64,000 nt of DNA from Rhodobacterales bacterium (GCA_017303485.1 JAFLCY010000001.1:1-64000); one strand, 5' to 3'; shown: positions 18,056 through 27,229, numbered from the stretch's first letter. Notes: generated by a model from the sequence alone, not told the origin. Numbers and translations are program-made.

Positions 18056-18562
18056 ATGGATAGACGCATCTTTCTGGCGCAGGGCATGGTCCTGGCCCTG
18101 GCTGGCTGTGCAGCGACCAGCGCGCCCACTGTCGGCGCCGACGGCAAGCCCCTGCCCCGGGTCTACAAGATCAAGGACGCACGCGAGGTGTCGTTCCGCT
18201 TCCTGGATTCGATGAACACCCTGCGCGCGGCGAAATCGCTGCCCCCGGTGGCCTTCGACGCGGCGCTGAACGCCGCCGCCGAGACGCATTCGCGTGACAT
18301 GTCGGTGCAGAACCGGCCCTGGCACTTCGGGTCCGACGGCTCGTCGCCGCTGGTCCGGGTGCAGCGCAGCGGGTTCACCGGACGGCTTCTGGGCGAGAAT
18401 ATTTCGGAGACCTACGAGACCGAGCTGGAGACGCTGTCGTCCTGGATGGCACAGCCTGACACCCGGGTTGTGATCATGGACCCGCTGGCGACGCGGCTGG
18501 GCTTTGCCTGGTTCCAGGAGCCGGGCGGCAAGATCTGGTGGACGATGCTGACCGGGGCCTGA
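18056..18562 (+). CDS. CAP/SCP-domain lipoprotein
   Basis: 168 residues starting MDRRIFLAQGMVLALAGCAA, with a lipobox (LAGC). The CAP fold shows FLDSMNTLRAAKSLPPVAFDAALNAAAETHSRDM (about 50-85), with the His and the HSRDM motif, and GENISE near 118. Bacterial CAP proteins are secreted and of mostly unknown function. It is flanked by two L,D-transpeptidase genes, which suggests a cell-envelope role. Confidence 0.85.
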   Translation: MDRRIFLAQGMVLALAGCAATSAPTVGADGKPLPRVYKIKDAREVSFRFLDSMNTLRAAKSLPPVAFDAALNAAAETHSRDMSVQNRPWHFGSDGSSPLVRVQRSGFTGRLLGENISETYETELETLSSWMAQPDTRVVIMDPLATRLGFAWFQEPGGKIWWTMLTGA

Positions 18563-18586
18563 GCCCGGGACAGATGACGCGATCCA

Positions 18587-18608
18587 GGGGGCCCTCGGGC
18601 CCCTTTTT
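18587..18608 (+). terminator. Intrinsic terminator after the CAP-domain gene
   Basis: GGGGCCC...GGGCCCC arms (18588-18603) with a very short loop are followed by TTTTT. It lies between convergent genes and probably serves the CAP-domain gene. Confidence 0.7.
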
Positions 18609-18612
18609 CGTT

Positions 18613-19104
18613 TCAGGGCAGGATGTAGATCGGCGTGCCCGGCTTCACCATCGAGTAGATGACTTCCATCTCGCGGTCGGTCACGGCGACGCAGCCCCAG
18701 GTCCAGTCGCGCTTGGAGACGCGGCTGGTCGGCCCGCCATGGATGACGATGTCGCCGCCGGGGGATTTGTCCTGGGATTGCGCAAAGGCGACGTCCGCCT
18801 CGTTCGGGTAGGAGATCTTCAGCGACAGGTGATAGTCGGAGTTCGGGTTCTTGTAGCTGATGAAATACTGGCCTTCGGGTGTCTTGCCGTCACCCTCGAA
18901 CTGCTTGTGGCCGACCGGCTGGAAGCCGAGGCCGATGTCATAGGACTTCAGCACCTTGTCGTTGTGGAAGAGATACAGCTTGCGGTCGGCCTTGTGGACC
19001 TGGATCTGCGTCACCTCGGGGCCGTTGTAGCGCTTGAACTTCGAGCCGCAGCCCGAAAGACCGATCACCGCGACGAGGATCGCCAACCAACCGAAAAACC
19101 GCAT
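18613..19104 (-). CDS. L,D-transpeptidase-family lipoprotein (YkuD domain)
   Basis: 163 residues from MRFFGWLAILVAVIGLSGCGS, a lipoprotein signal with LSGC. A frame 12 codons longer exists but would bury the signal. The YkuD domain runs from VHKADRKLYLF to the C-terminus. Catalytic residues are the His of VIHGGPTSR and the Cys of WTWGCVAV. The GFQPVGHKQFEGDGKTPEG motif matches the ErfK/YafK type. It is convergent with the CAP-domain gene. Confidence 0.9.
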   Translation of the reverse strand: MRFFGWLAILVAVIGLSGCGSKFKRYNGPEVTQIQVHKADRKLYLFHNDKVLKSYDIGLGFQPVGHKQFEGDGKTPEGQYFISYKNPNSDYHLSLKISYPNEADVAFAQSQDKSPGGDIVIHGGPTSRVSKRDWTWGCVAVTDREMEVIYSMVKPGTPIYILP

Positions 19105-19202
19105 GCCCGTGTCCGCCTGTAGTGCGCCTGTTTTTTCCAATGGATACAGGAAACTGGCGGCCTTGCCTAGTCGGCTGGCCGGGCGGCTGCTTCACGGAAA
19201 CG

Positions 19203-20417
19203 TCAGGGACGGGAAAAGCGGGCGACAAGCTCGATGTGGGTGGACCAGCGGAACTGGTCGACAACTTGCACCGAGTCGAGCCGGTATCCAGCGACAGTGA
19301 GGGTCCGTGCGTCGCGGGCGAAGGTCACGGGATTGCAGGAGACGGCGGCGATCACCGGGGTTTTCGACGCGGCGAGGGCGGCGGTCTGCGCCTCAGCCCC
19401 GGCGCGCGGTGGGTCGATGACGGCTCCGGAGAAAGTGAGCAACTCGTCAGGTTCCAGCGGCCGGCGGAACAGGTCGCGGGTTTCGGTGGAGATGCGGTGC
19501 AGGTTCGGGGTGTTGCGGGCGGCAAGGTCGAGGGATTTGGTCATGGCGGCATCGCCTTCGACGGCGTGGACTTCCATCGCTTCCGCCAGTGGCAGGGTGA
19601 AAGTGCCGACACCGGAAAACAGATCGACCACACGCTTCTGCGGGCCGAGGGCGTGGCGGACGGCGGCGAGGAGGGCGGCTTCGCCCTCTTGGGTCGCTTG
19701 CAGGAAGGCCCCGGCGGGGGGGACGACGGTGGCTGCGCCCATCGTCAGTGCAGGCCGATCCCTCAGCGCGACGGTCTCGCGATCCCAGGTGAGGCGCGAG
19801 AAGGCGTGGGTTTCGACCAGCCGCGCAAGGTCCATCCGCAGGGTAGCATCCAGCGGTTTGCCCCCCGTGACCACAACATCTGGCCCTCCGCGCGTCAGCG
19901 TCACCTGAAGGGAGAGTTCCATCGTGCGCGATCCACCGGCTTGCACCAGTGCCTGCAACCCGGGAAAGGCAGCAAGGATGCCGGGATGGAGGAGCTGGCA
20001 GTCGGGGATTTCCGCGATGGTGTCCGAAGCGCGGGCGTGAAAGCCCATCAGCACGCCGCTCTTGGTACGCCGGGCCGAGAGGGTGGCGCGGCGGCGGGAC
20101 CGGGCGGGGGAGGTGACGAGCGGCAGGAATTCGGCGCTCAGGCCCTGACCCGCCAAGGCATTCGCGACGATCTCCTGCTTCCACCCGGCCACGAAGGCGT
20201 CGGAGGCGTGTTGCAACTGGCAGCCACCACAGGCGCGGGCATGGCGGCAGGGCGGCTTCACGCGGCTGACCGAGGGGGTGACGATCTTGGGGTCGGTCAG
20301 GCGGTCGCCCTCGGGCGTGCCTTCGACCACCTCGCCCGGCAGGGTGCCGGGGACATAGATCGGGCCGGGAGCGATGCCATGCCCCAGATGCCCCAGCCGG
20401 TCGATGGTAACGATCAC
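19203..20417 (-). CDS. TrmA/RlmD-family 23S rRNA (or tRNA) m5U methyltransferase
   Basis: 404 residues. An N-terminal TRAM-like region is followed by a CxxxxxCGGC iron-sulfur signature (CRHARACGGCQLQH, about 57-70). The SAM-binding motif is VVDLFSGVGTFTLPLA (about 270). The catalytic region has IDPPRAG and VSCNPVTFARD, with the nucleophile Cys in SCNP. The Fe-S motif favours RlmD/RlmCD-like rRNA methylation over TrmA. It overlaps the second ABC exporter stop by four bases, so it is cotranscribed with the exporters. Confidence 0.88.
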   Translation of the reverse strand: MIVTIDRLGHLGHGIAPGPIYVPGTLPGEVVEGTPEGDRLTDPKIVTPSVSRVKPPCRHARACGGCQLQHASDAFVAGWKQEIVANALAGQGLSAEFLPLVTSPARSRRRATLSARRTKSGVLMGFHARASDTIAEIPDCQLLHPGILAAFPGLQALVQAGGSRTMELSLQVTLTRGGPDVVVTGGKPLDATLRMDLARLVETHAFSRLTWDRETVALRDRPALTMGAATVVPPAGAFLQATQEGEAALLAAVRHALGPQKRVVDLFSGVGTFTLPLAEAMEVHAVEGDAAMTKSLDLAARNTPNLHRISTETRDLFRRPLEPDELLTFSGAVIDPPRAGAEAQTAALAASKTPVIAAVSCNPVTFARDARTLTVAGYRLDSVQVVDQFRWSTHIELVARFSRP

Positions 20418-22267
20418 TCCGCCGCTTCCGCTTCGTCTTCGGTGTCGATGAAGCCGCCAGACTGCCGGTTCCAGTAGCGGGCGTAAAGACCGTCCAGCGC
20501 CAGCAACTCGGCATGGGTGCCCTGTTCGACGATCCGGCCCCGGTCCATGACGATGATCCGGTCCATCGCGGCGATGGTGGACAGGCGGTGGGCGATGGCC
20601 AGCACGGTCTTGCCCTCCATCACCCGGCCCAGCGCCGCCTGGATGCTCGCCTCGACTTCGCTGTCCAAGGCCGAGGTCGCCTCGTCCAGCACAAGGATCG
20701 GTGCGTCCTTCAGGAAGGCGCGGGCGAGGGCGATACGCTGGCGCTGGCCTCCGGACAGCTTCACCCCACGTTCGCCAAGGAAGGCGTCATAGCCGCGGCG
20801 CGCCTGATGGTCGAGCATGTGGGCGATGAACTCATCCGCCTCGGCGGCCTTGGCGGCGGAGATGATCTCTTCTTCGGATGCCTCGGGTCTACCGTAGGCG
20901 ATATTGTCGCGCGCGCTGCGATTGAACATCGCGGTTTCCTGCGTGACCATGCCGATCTGGCGGCGGAGCGATTCCTGCGTCACCGCGCGAAGGTCGTGGC
21001 CGTCGATGGCGATCCGGCCCTGTTCGGGGTCGTAAAGCCGCAAGAGCAGCGAGACGAGCGAGGATTTCCCCGCGCCGGAGGCCCCGACGATGGCCAGCTT
21101 CTCCCCCGCACGGATGGTCAGGTCGATACCCTGCACCCCGCCCCTTTCGCGGCCATAGGCGAAGGTCACGTCGCTGAACTGGATTTCGCCCTGCACGCGC
21201 GGCAGGGCGATAGCGTCGGGCGCGTCGGTCAGGGTATGGGGCACCGAAAGCGTGCGCATCCCGTCCTCGACCTCGCCCACCGAGGTATAGATCGACATCA
21301 GGGTGAAGCTGACCCAGCCCGACATCTGCGCGATGCGGAGCGCGATGGCGCCGGAGGCGGCAATGTCCCCGGCGGTGGCCGCGCCCTGTTGCCAGAGGAG
21401 GACCGTGCCGCCGATCAGAAGGACGGGCAGGATCCCCGCCAGCAGCATCAGGGCGAAACGGAACCAGGTGGAGATGACGCCGAATTCCAGCGAGCGGTCA
21501 CGGAAGACCTCCATCGCGTCGATGGCGACGCGATCCTCGAAAGCGGCATGGGCGAAGAGCTTCACCGTCTTGATGTTGGTGATCGTGTCGACAACCTGTC
21601 CCGACACCATCGCCCGGCTGGAAGCGCGGGCGGCGGAGTTCTTGCGGATCACCGGCAGGAAGAAGCGGATCAGGACGACATAGGCGACCAGCCAGACCAG
21701 AAGCGCAATCGCGGCCTTGGCGTCGACCGCAAGCAGGAAGGCGACCGATCCGATGACGGAGGCGAGGGCGAAGCAGACGGTGTTGATGACTTCGGTCGCG
21801 ACATCAGTGACGGCACGGGCGGCCTGCATCTGCTTTTGCGCGATGCGGCCGGCGAAATCGTTGTCAAAGAAGGTGACGGCCTGGCCCAGCGTCCAGCGGT
21901 GCAGGCGCGACAGCACCAGGGGCATCACGTTCGGTCCGATGATGATGCTGTTCGAGGCCGAAGAGACGGCGAAGGCAAGGGGGCGCAGGATCAGGTAGAA
22001 GGCTATGAACCAGACGACAAGGTTCCAGTGGCGGGCGAAGAAATCGGTCGGCCCCGCACTGACGGCGGCGTCGATCACCCAGCCAAGGATCAGGGCGCTG
22101 ACCACCTCGGTCACCCCGGCGAGCGAGGAGAGGATGCCCGCGACCACCAGCATGGGCCAGGACCCGGCCAGCGACCAGCGCATGAAGCGGCCCAGCCGTT
22201 GCGGCGGCGGGCCGTCGGCGGGGCGGAAGGCGTCGATGAGGGAGCCGAGGCTTTGAAGGGCGCTCAT
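20414..22267 (-). CDS. ABC exporter, fused permease-ATPase (second of tandem pair)
   Basis: 617 residues of ABCB/MsbA architecture: six membrane helices in about 35-320, then the ATPase with Walker A GASGAGKSS (about 395), signature LSGGQRQR and Walker B ILVLDEATSALDSE. It ends RQSGGFIDTEDEAEAAE. The similar tail of the neighbour (RQSGGFIGLEEDAAE) shows the two are a tandem duplication that has diverged. They may form a heterodimeric exporter. Substrate is unknown. Confidence 0.88.
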   Translation of the reverse strand: MSALQSLGSLIDAFRPADGPPPQRLGRFMRWSLAGSWPMLVVAGILSSLAGVTEVVSALILGWVIDAAVSAGPTDFFARHWNLVVWFIAFYLILRPLAFAVSSASNSIIIGPNVMPLVLSRLHRWTLGQAVTFFDNDFAGRIAQKQMQAARAVTDVATEVINTVCFALASVIGSVAFLLAVDAKAAIALLVWLVAYVVLIRFFLPVIRKNSAARASSRAMVSGQVVDTITNIKTVKLFAHAAFEDRVAIDAMEVFRDRSLEFGVISTWFRFALMLLAGILPVLLIGGTVLLWQQGAATAGDIAASGAIALRIAQMSGWVSFTLMSIYTSVGEVEDGMRTLSVPHTLTDAPDAIALPRVQGEIQFSDVTFAYGRERGGVQGIDLTIRAGEKLAIVGASGAGKSSLVSLLLRLYDPEQGRIAIDGHDLRAVTQESLRRQIGMVTQETAMFNRSARDNIAYGRPEASEEEIISAAKAAEADEFIAHMLDHQARRGYDAFLGERGVKLSGGQRQRIALARAFLKDAPILVLDEATSALDSEVEASIQAALGRVMEGKTVLAIAHRLSTIAAMDRIIVMDRGRIVEQGTHAELLALDGLYARYWNRQSGGFIDTEDEAEAAE

Positions 22268-22354
22268 GGGGGAGAGGTAGGCCTGTGGGCGGAGGGAAGC
22301 AAGGGTCTACGTCTGACGGCGGGGGTCGGTTCCCTGTCGGTGCGCGCGGAACGG

Positions 22355-22418
22355 CTCGTCGGGGACTTCGTCCCTCCTCGCGGGAAGGTCCGAGGAGAAG
22401 ACGAAGTCGCGCGACGAG
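22355..22418. repeat. Long three-segment hairpin between the tandem ABC exporter genes
   Basis: Three nested perfect arms occur: CTCGTCG/CGACGAG (22355-22361 and 22412-22418), GACTTCGTC/GACGAAGTC (22364-22372 and 22400-22408), and CTCCTCG/CGAGGAG (22374-22380 and 22391-22397). Together they make 23 paired bases with small bulges. It starts four bases after the stop of the upstream exporter gene and has no U-run. It is probably an mRNA-stability or processing element, or a REP-like palindrome. Confidence 0.7.
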
Positions 22419-22421
22419 GGG

Positions 22422-24269
22422 CTATTCCGCCGCGTCCTCTTCCAGCCCGATGAAACCGCCGGACTGCCGGGCCCAGAAGCGGGCGTAGAGGCCGTTCCTG
22501 CGCAGCAGTTCGGCATGGGGGGCGTCCTCGACCACCTGACCATCTTCCAGTACGACGATCCGGTCCATCGCGGCGATCGTCGACAGGCGGTGAGCGATGG
22601 CGATCACCGTCTTGCCCTCCATCACACCGTAAAGCGCGCCTTGAATGGCAGCCTCGGCCTCGCTGTCAAGCGCCGAAGTCGCCTCGTCCAGGATCAGGAT
22701 CGGGGCGTCCTTCAGGATCACCCGGGCGATGGCGACGCGCTGGCGCTGGCCGCCGGACAGCTTGACCCCGCGTTCGCCGACATGGGCGTCATAGCCGGTG
22801 CGGCCCTGGGGGTCTTCCAGCGTCAGGATGAAGTCATGCGCCTCGGCTTTCCGCGCGGCGGCGATCATCATCGCTTCGGTCGCGTCGGGGCGGCCATAGA
22901 GGATGTTGTCGCGCACCGAGCGGTGGAGGAGCGAGGAATCCTGCTGCACCATGCCGATCTTCTGGCGGAGGCTTTCCTGCGTGACGTCGGCGATGTTCTG
23001 CCCGTCGATCAGGATCGCGCCGGATTCGGTGTCGTAGAAGCGCAGCATCAGCTTGACCAGCGTGGATTTTCCCGCGCCGGAACGACCGACGACGCCGATC
23101 TTCTCACCCGGGTGGATGGTCAGCGACACATCCTGCAAGCCGCCGAAACCGCGGCCGTAGTGGTGCGAGATGTGCTTCAGCTCGACCAGGCCCTGCTGGA
23201 AATTCAGCGGTTTGGCACCGGCCTTGTCGACCAGGGTGACGGGTTGGGCGATGGTCTCCATCCCTTCGGCCAGGGTGCCGAGGTTCTGCACCAGCTGGGT
23301 CGAGGCCCACATGATCCAATAGGTCATCGAATTGATGCGCAGGACCAGCGCCACCGCGGCAGCCACGGCGCCGACCGAGGCGCTGCCGTTGACCCAAAGC
23401 CACATGGCAAGGCCGGAGACGCCAAGGATCATCAGCCCGTTCAGGAAGGTGAGCGCGATGTCCATCTTGGTGACGATGCGCATTTCCTTCTGGAAAGTCT
23501 GTCGCGCGTTCTCGATTGCGTCCTTCGCATAGTTCAACTCGTTGCCCTGGTGGGCAAAAAGCTTGACGGAATGGATATTCGTGTAGCTGTCCACCACCCG
23601 GCCGGTCACCGCGCTGCGCGCTTCGCTGGAGGCGGTGGCGGCGGGACCGGCGCGGCGGATCGTCCAGCGCATCAGGGCAAGATAGCCGATCAGCCACAGG
23701 ATCAGCGGAATCATCAGGCGCGGGTCGGCGTCGGCCAGCATCAAGAGCGCGCCAACAAAGGTGGTGCAGGCGAAGGCGGCCATGTCGAAGACCTGGAACA
23801 CCGCGTCACCCGCCGCCGGGGGGGCCTGCATGATGCGGTTCGCGATGCGGCCTGCGAAGTCGCTTTCAAACCAGCCGACGGGCTGGCGCAGCACATGGCG
23901 ATGCGCCCGCCATCGCATCATGGTGCCGAAATTCGTCAGGATCGAGTTGTGCAGAAGGCCGACCGATCCCCCGGCCACCAGCGGACGCACGAAGACGATG
24001 ACGAAGGCCACCAGCAGGATCTCGGCCCAATGCGCCGAAAGGAAGGCCTGCGGCGTCTGGCCGGTCATCAGGTCGACGAGGCGGCCGAGATACCAGATCA
24101 GGCCGATGTCGAGGACGCCGTTGCCGATGGAAAACACCGCGGTGACGGCAAAGACCTTGCGGAAGGCGCTGACGTAATCCTTCAGGAAGGGCCAGAGCCG
24201 GGTGGGCGGCGCGTCAAGCTCGGCATAGGTCTGATAGGGATCGACGAGATTTTCGAGGAAGCGGAACAT
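22422..24269 (-). CDS. ABC exporter, fused permease-ATPase (first of tandem pair)
   Basis: 615 residues from MFRFLENLVDPYQTYAELD. An in-frame start 17 codons upstream lacks family support. The transmembrane region spans about 35-320, with Walker A GRSGAGKST, signature LSGGQRQR and Walker B LILDEATSALDSE. It has the ABCB exporter plan and resembles its downstream neighbour throughout. The ribosome site is poor, and a short open frame with a strong ribosome site lies in its leader, suggesting translational control. Substrate is unknown. Confidence 0.88.
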   Translation of the reverse strand: MFRFLENLVDPYQTYAELDAPPTRLWPFLKDYVSAFRKVFAVTAVFSIGNGVLDIGLIWYLGRLVDLMTGQTPQAFLSAHWAEILLVAFVIVFVRPLVAGGSVGLLHNSILTNFGTMMRWRAHRHVLRQPVGWFESDFAGRIANRIMQAPPAAGDAVFQVFDMAAFACTTFVGALLMLADADPRLMIPLILWLIGYLALMRWTIRRAGPAATASSEARSAVTGRVVDSYTNIHSVKLFAHQGNELNYAKDAIENARQTFQKEMRIVTKMDIALTFLNGLMILGVSGLAMWLWVNGSASVGAVAAAVALVLRINSMTYWIMWASTQLVQNLGTLAEGMETIAQPVTLVDKAGAKPLNFQQGLVELKHISHHYGRGFGGLQDVSLTIHPGEKIGVVGRSGAGKSTLVKLMLRFYDTESGAILIDGQNIADVTQESLRQKIGMVQQDSSLLHRSVRDNILYGRPDATEAMMIAAARKAEAHDFILTLEDPQGRTGYDAHVGERGVKLSGGQRQRVAIARVILKDAPILILDEATSALDSEAEAAIQGALYGVMEGKTVIAIAHRLSTIAAMDRIVVLEDGQVVEDAPHAELLRRNGLYARFWARQSGGFIGLEEDAAE

Positions 24270-24332
24270 GGGGAGAAACCCGAAATTAGGTGCAGCGATG
24301 GAGTGACGCGGTGCCTGCAAGCGACCGCCACG

Positions 24333-24373
24333 ACGGGATCGGTCAACTCAGGTGAGTTGGCGTGGGATCCCGT
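24333..24373 (-). promoter_or_regulatory. Leader hairpin covering the short upstream ORF
   Basis: Outer arms ACGGGATC/GATCCCGT (24333-24340 and 24366-24373) enclose inner arms CAACTCA/TGAGTTG (24344-24350 and 24353-24359). The hairpin includes the stop codon and most of the 10-codon ORF, so ribosome position would decide its folding. There is no U-run, so control of translation or stability is likelier than classical termination. Confidence 0.45.
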
Positions 24374-24380
24374 GTTCCAT
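24348..24380 (-). CDS. Possible 10-residue leader peptide upstream of ABC exporter pair
   Basis: An ATG at 24380 preceded by AAAAAGGAGACCAGC, one of the best ribosome sites in this region, opens MEHGIPRQLT and stops at 24348. It lies 79 bases before the exporter start, inside the exporter leader. The main gene has no good ribosome site of its own. The peptide has no run of one amino acid, so if regulatory it may sense translation itself or a drug. The coding signal is short and the call tentative. Confidence 0.35.
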   Translation of the reverse strand: MEHGIPRQLT

Positions 24381-24430
24381 GCTGGTCTCCTTTTTGGGTG
24401 CGGTATGCCTAGCCTACTCGGGACGGATTG

Positions 24431-25573
24431 TCACGCCCCTTTCAGCAGGTCTTCCCGGCCGAGGGTGAGGTTGGAAGCGAGCCAGCGCGATTCCATCACC
24501 TTCAGCCGGGCGCCCAGCGCCTCGCCCTGCAGGGTGGGCATCAGGTCGGCGGCGGTGACGGGGAATCGGGCCTTCGCTCCCCGGTGTGCCTCGGCCTGCC
24601 AGTCGGCAGGGGATGGCGTTTCCAGAAGGGCAGCCCGGGCCAGGATCGCATCAGCGGCGAGGGGCTCGCCCAGTCGCCAGCCAAGGACGGCCGGGGTTTC
24701 CGTAGTCTCGATGGCCGCGCGGAGAGCGGCAAGGTCGCGCGCTTCGGATTTGGACAGGCGGAGGTCAGCACTGATGCCGCCGAGAACGGCAAGGCGGCGA
24801 AGCCAGTGGGGCGGCTGATCGGCATCGAGGTGGACCAGCGGGGCCAGCGCCCGGGTATCGGCGCCGGGAAGGATGCGGGCGAGGACCCCCGATTGCGCCA
24901 TGGCCGCGACAGAAGGGGCAGGGTCGCGGGCGGCGAGCAGCTTCTTCAGTTCGGCATGGATGCGTTCGCGGGAAATCGTCTCTAATCCGGCCGAAAGTGC
25001 GGCGCAGGCGGCCAGACCCTCGGCATCCAGACCGCCATCCGGATCGCCATAACAGGCATGAAACCGGAAGAAGCGCAGGATGCGCAGATAGTCCTCACGG
25101 ATGCGCGTCTCGGCCTCGCCGACAAAGCGGACATGGCGGGACAGAAGGTCCGGCAGGCCGCCAAGCGGGTCGATCACAAGGCCCTGCCGGTCGGCATAAA
25201 GCGCATTCATGGTGAAATCGCGCCGCTGGGCGTCTTCCTCGATCCGGGTGGAATAGGCGACCACGGCGCGGCGGCCATCGGTTTCCACATCGCGGCGGAA
25301 GGTGGTGACTTCATGCGGCTTGCCCTGGGCGATCACGGTCACGGTCCCGTGGTCGATGCCGGTGGGAACGACCTTGAAACCGGCGGTTTCGGCGATGTTA
25401 GAGACTGTTTCTGGTGCCGCGTCGGTTGCGATATCGGTATCGGCCACTGCTTCGTGCAGCAAGGCATTGCGCACGCAGCCGCCGACCAAGAGGGCGCGAT
25501 GGCCCGCAGCCTCCAGCGCGGCGCAGAGGCCCTGCGTGCCGGGATGCTCCAGCCAGTCTCCCGCGATCTTCAT
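24431..25573 (-). CDS. cca: CCA tRNA nucleotidyltransferase
   Basis: This enzyme adds or repairs the 3' CCA end of tRNAs. The 380-residue class II protein has LVGGCVRNALL (about 30), the metal-binding DTDIATDA (about 45-52), RRDFTMNALY (about 117) and REDYLRILRFFRFHACYG (about 158-175). Length is usual for alphaproteobacteria. It overlaps the NUDIX gene by four bases (ATGA) in an hslO-NUDIX-cca operon. Confidence 0.95.
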   Translation of the reverse strand: MKIAGDWLEHPGTQGLCAALEAAGHRALLVGGCVRNALLHEAVADTDIATDAAPETVSNIAETAGFKVVPTGIDHGTVTVIAQGKPHEVTTFRRDVETDGRRAVVAYSTRIEEDAQRRDFTMNALYADRQGLVIDPLGGLPDLLSRHVRFVGEAETRIREDYLRILRFFRFHACYGDPDGGLDAEGLAACAALSAGLETISRERIHAELKKLLAARDPAPSVAAMAQSGVLARILPGADTRALAPLVHLDADQPPHWLRRLAVLGGISADLRLSKSEARDLAALRAAIETTETPAVLGWRLGEPLAADAILARAALLETPSPADWQAEAHRGAKARFPVTAADLMPTLQGEALGARLKVMESRWLASNLTLGREDLLKGA

Positions 25574-26166
25574 GTCGAAACCCGCTCTGCCAGCCCCCGC
25601 AGGATACGCGCGGTGGCGCCCCAGATGTAATACGGACCATAGGGCACGGCATAGTAGCGCCGCCGCACGCCCATCCAGAGCCGCCCTTCGATCAGGAATC
25701 GGGCCGGTTCGAGGACATGGGAGAGCGGAACGGTGAAGACCTCTTCCACTTCCCCCGCCTCGGGCGTTGCGGTGAAGGGACCGTCGATCAGGCCGACGAA
25801 AGGGGTGACTGCGAAGCCGGTAACGGTTTCATGGACGGGAAGCGTGCCGAGGACTGACACGCGGGCGGGATCAAGGCCGATCTCCTCGCGGGCTTCGCGC
25901 AGCGCCGCGGCCTCGGGGCCCGCGTCGGTGGGATCGACCTTGCCGCCGGGAAGGGCGATCTGGCCCGGGTGGTGCTTCAGGTGCGAGGACCGTTTGGTCA
26001 GGATCAGCCCCGCGCCCTCGGGCCGGAGCCAGACCGGAACCAGCACTGCCGCCGGGCGCAGCGGCTTGTCTGGCCGGGGCCGGATACCGGGGTTCAGATC
26101 GAAGTCCGAGGACGGCCCTGCGGCACGGGTAAGCGCCGCGCGCAGGGTCGCCTCGACTTCGGTCAT
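25570..26166 (-). CDS. NUDIX hydrolase, CoA pyrophosphatase type (NudL-like)
   Basis: 198 residues from ATG at 26166, which overlaps the hslO stop by four bases. The Nudix box begins GGKVDPTDAGPEAAALRE and continues AREEIGL (about 72-96). It is preceded by LILTKRSSHLKHHPGQIALP, the UPF0035 signature of CoA pyrophosphatases. Likely substrates are CoA and its oxidised or acylated derivatives. Coupling to hslO and cca suggests a housekeeping clean-up role. Confidence 0.92.
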   Translation of the reverse strand: MTEVEATLRAALTRAAGPSSDFDLNPGIRPRPDKPLRPAAVLVPVWLRPEGAGLILTKRSSHLKHHPGQIALPGGKVDPTDAGPEAAALREAREEIGLDPARVSVLGTLPVHETVTGFAVTPFVGLIDGPFTATPEAGEVEEVFTVPLSHVLEPARFLIEGRLWMGVRRRYYAVPYGPYYIWGATARILRGLAERVST

Positions 26167-27149
26167 TCCGGCTTGACCCCCTCGAAGCCGAGCGTCTTGG
26201 GGTCCAGCTCGTAATGCGCGCCGCAGAACTGGCAATCGGCGGTGACCATGCCGGCCTCGGTGGTCATCTGCGCGATGTCCTTCTGACTGTAGATCGACAT
26301 CGTACTGCGCACCTTGTCCGCGGAACAGGAACAGCCGAAACGCACCGGCTGGGCGTCGAAGACGCGCGGACCTTCCTCGTGGAAGAGCCGGACCAGAAGA
26401 TCGGTCGGCGGAAGCGAGGGACCGATCATTTCCAGTGTCTCGACCGTGTCGAGCAACCTGTTGGCGCGGTTCCAGTCCTCGGATTCCGCACCGCCCAGGA
26501 TATCGGCATGGGTCAAAAGCCCGCCCTCGCCGCTGCCCTGTTCCGCCGCGACACCCGCCACGGCGGGCATGTGCTGCAGCATGATCCCCCCGGCGCGCCA
26601 GTGCAGCGGACGGCCCGGCTCGGCGCTTTCGCCATAGGCGAGCTGGAAGCGGGTGGGAATCTGCTCCGACTGGGCGAAATACGTCTCTGCGCAGGCCGAA
26701 AGCGAGCCTCCGGCGATGGGCGTGAAGCCCTGGTAGGGAAGCATCCCCTCACCCTGGTCGATCATGACCGCGAAGTAGCCTTCGCCGATCTGAGAGAACG
26801 GGTCTGCGTCCGGGTCAAGCCGGTCGGCATCAAAGCTGGCATAGGCCCGGATGCGGGCAGGCTCGCCATCCTCGCTCGGGCCATAGTAGTCGGTCGCGAT
26901 CAGGCGGGCCGGGCCCTTGCCGCGAACCTGCAGCGAGAGCTTCCAGCGCAACTTGATGGCCTGGCCGATCAGCGCGGTCAGAAGGGCGGTCTCGGCGACC
27001 AGCGCCTCGATCACGGAGGGATAGGCGTGCTGCTTGAGGATCTGATCCAGTACTCCGTCCAGCCGTGCGATGCGGCCACGGATGCCGGATACATCCAGTT
27101 GGAATGGCAGGACGGTATCGTCCCAGGCGATTTTTGAACCAATGGTCAT
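26163..27149 (-). CDS. hslO: Hsp33 redox-regulated chaperone
   Basis: Hsp33 is a holdase activated by oxidation. The 328-residue protein starts MTIGSKIAWDDTVLPFQLD; the open frame extends 60 codons further, but those overlap the divergent NUDIX gene. The C-terminal redox switch has CxC (FGCSCSAD, about 285) and CxxC (DCQFCGAHY, about 315), the four zinc ligands. The central GYFAVMIDQGEGMLPYQG motif is typical. It is first of hslO-NUDIX-cca. Confidence 0.95.
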   Translation of the reverse strand: MTIGSKIAWDDTVLPFQLDVSGIRGRIARLDGVLDQILKQHAYPSVIEALVAETALLTALIGQAIKLRWKLSLQVRGKGPARLIATDYYGPSEDGEPARIRAYASFDADRLDPDADPFSQIGEGYFAVMIDQGEGMLPYQGFTPIAGGSLSACAETYFAQSEQIPTRFQLAYGESAEPGRPLHWRAGGIMLQHMPAVAGVAAEQGSGEGGLLTHADILGGAESEDWNRANRLLDTVETLEMIGPSLPPTDLLVRLFHEEGPRVFDAQPVRFGCSCSADKVRSTMSIYSQKDIAQMTTEAGMVTADCQFCGAHYELDPKTLGFEGVKPE

Positions 27150-27229
27150 TCGGGGATTTCCTGAAACTGCCAGACTTGGCATACCGCGCCAATATAGGCA
27201 GAGCAACGCCTGGTCCAAGGGGGCAGTGG

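Noticed and set aside
20513..22453. Forward-strand frame of 646 codons opposite an ABC exporter
   Set aside because: Antisense to Walker and signature motifs of the exporter; composition is Asp/Gly/His-rich without structure.
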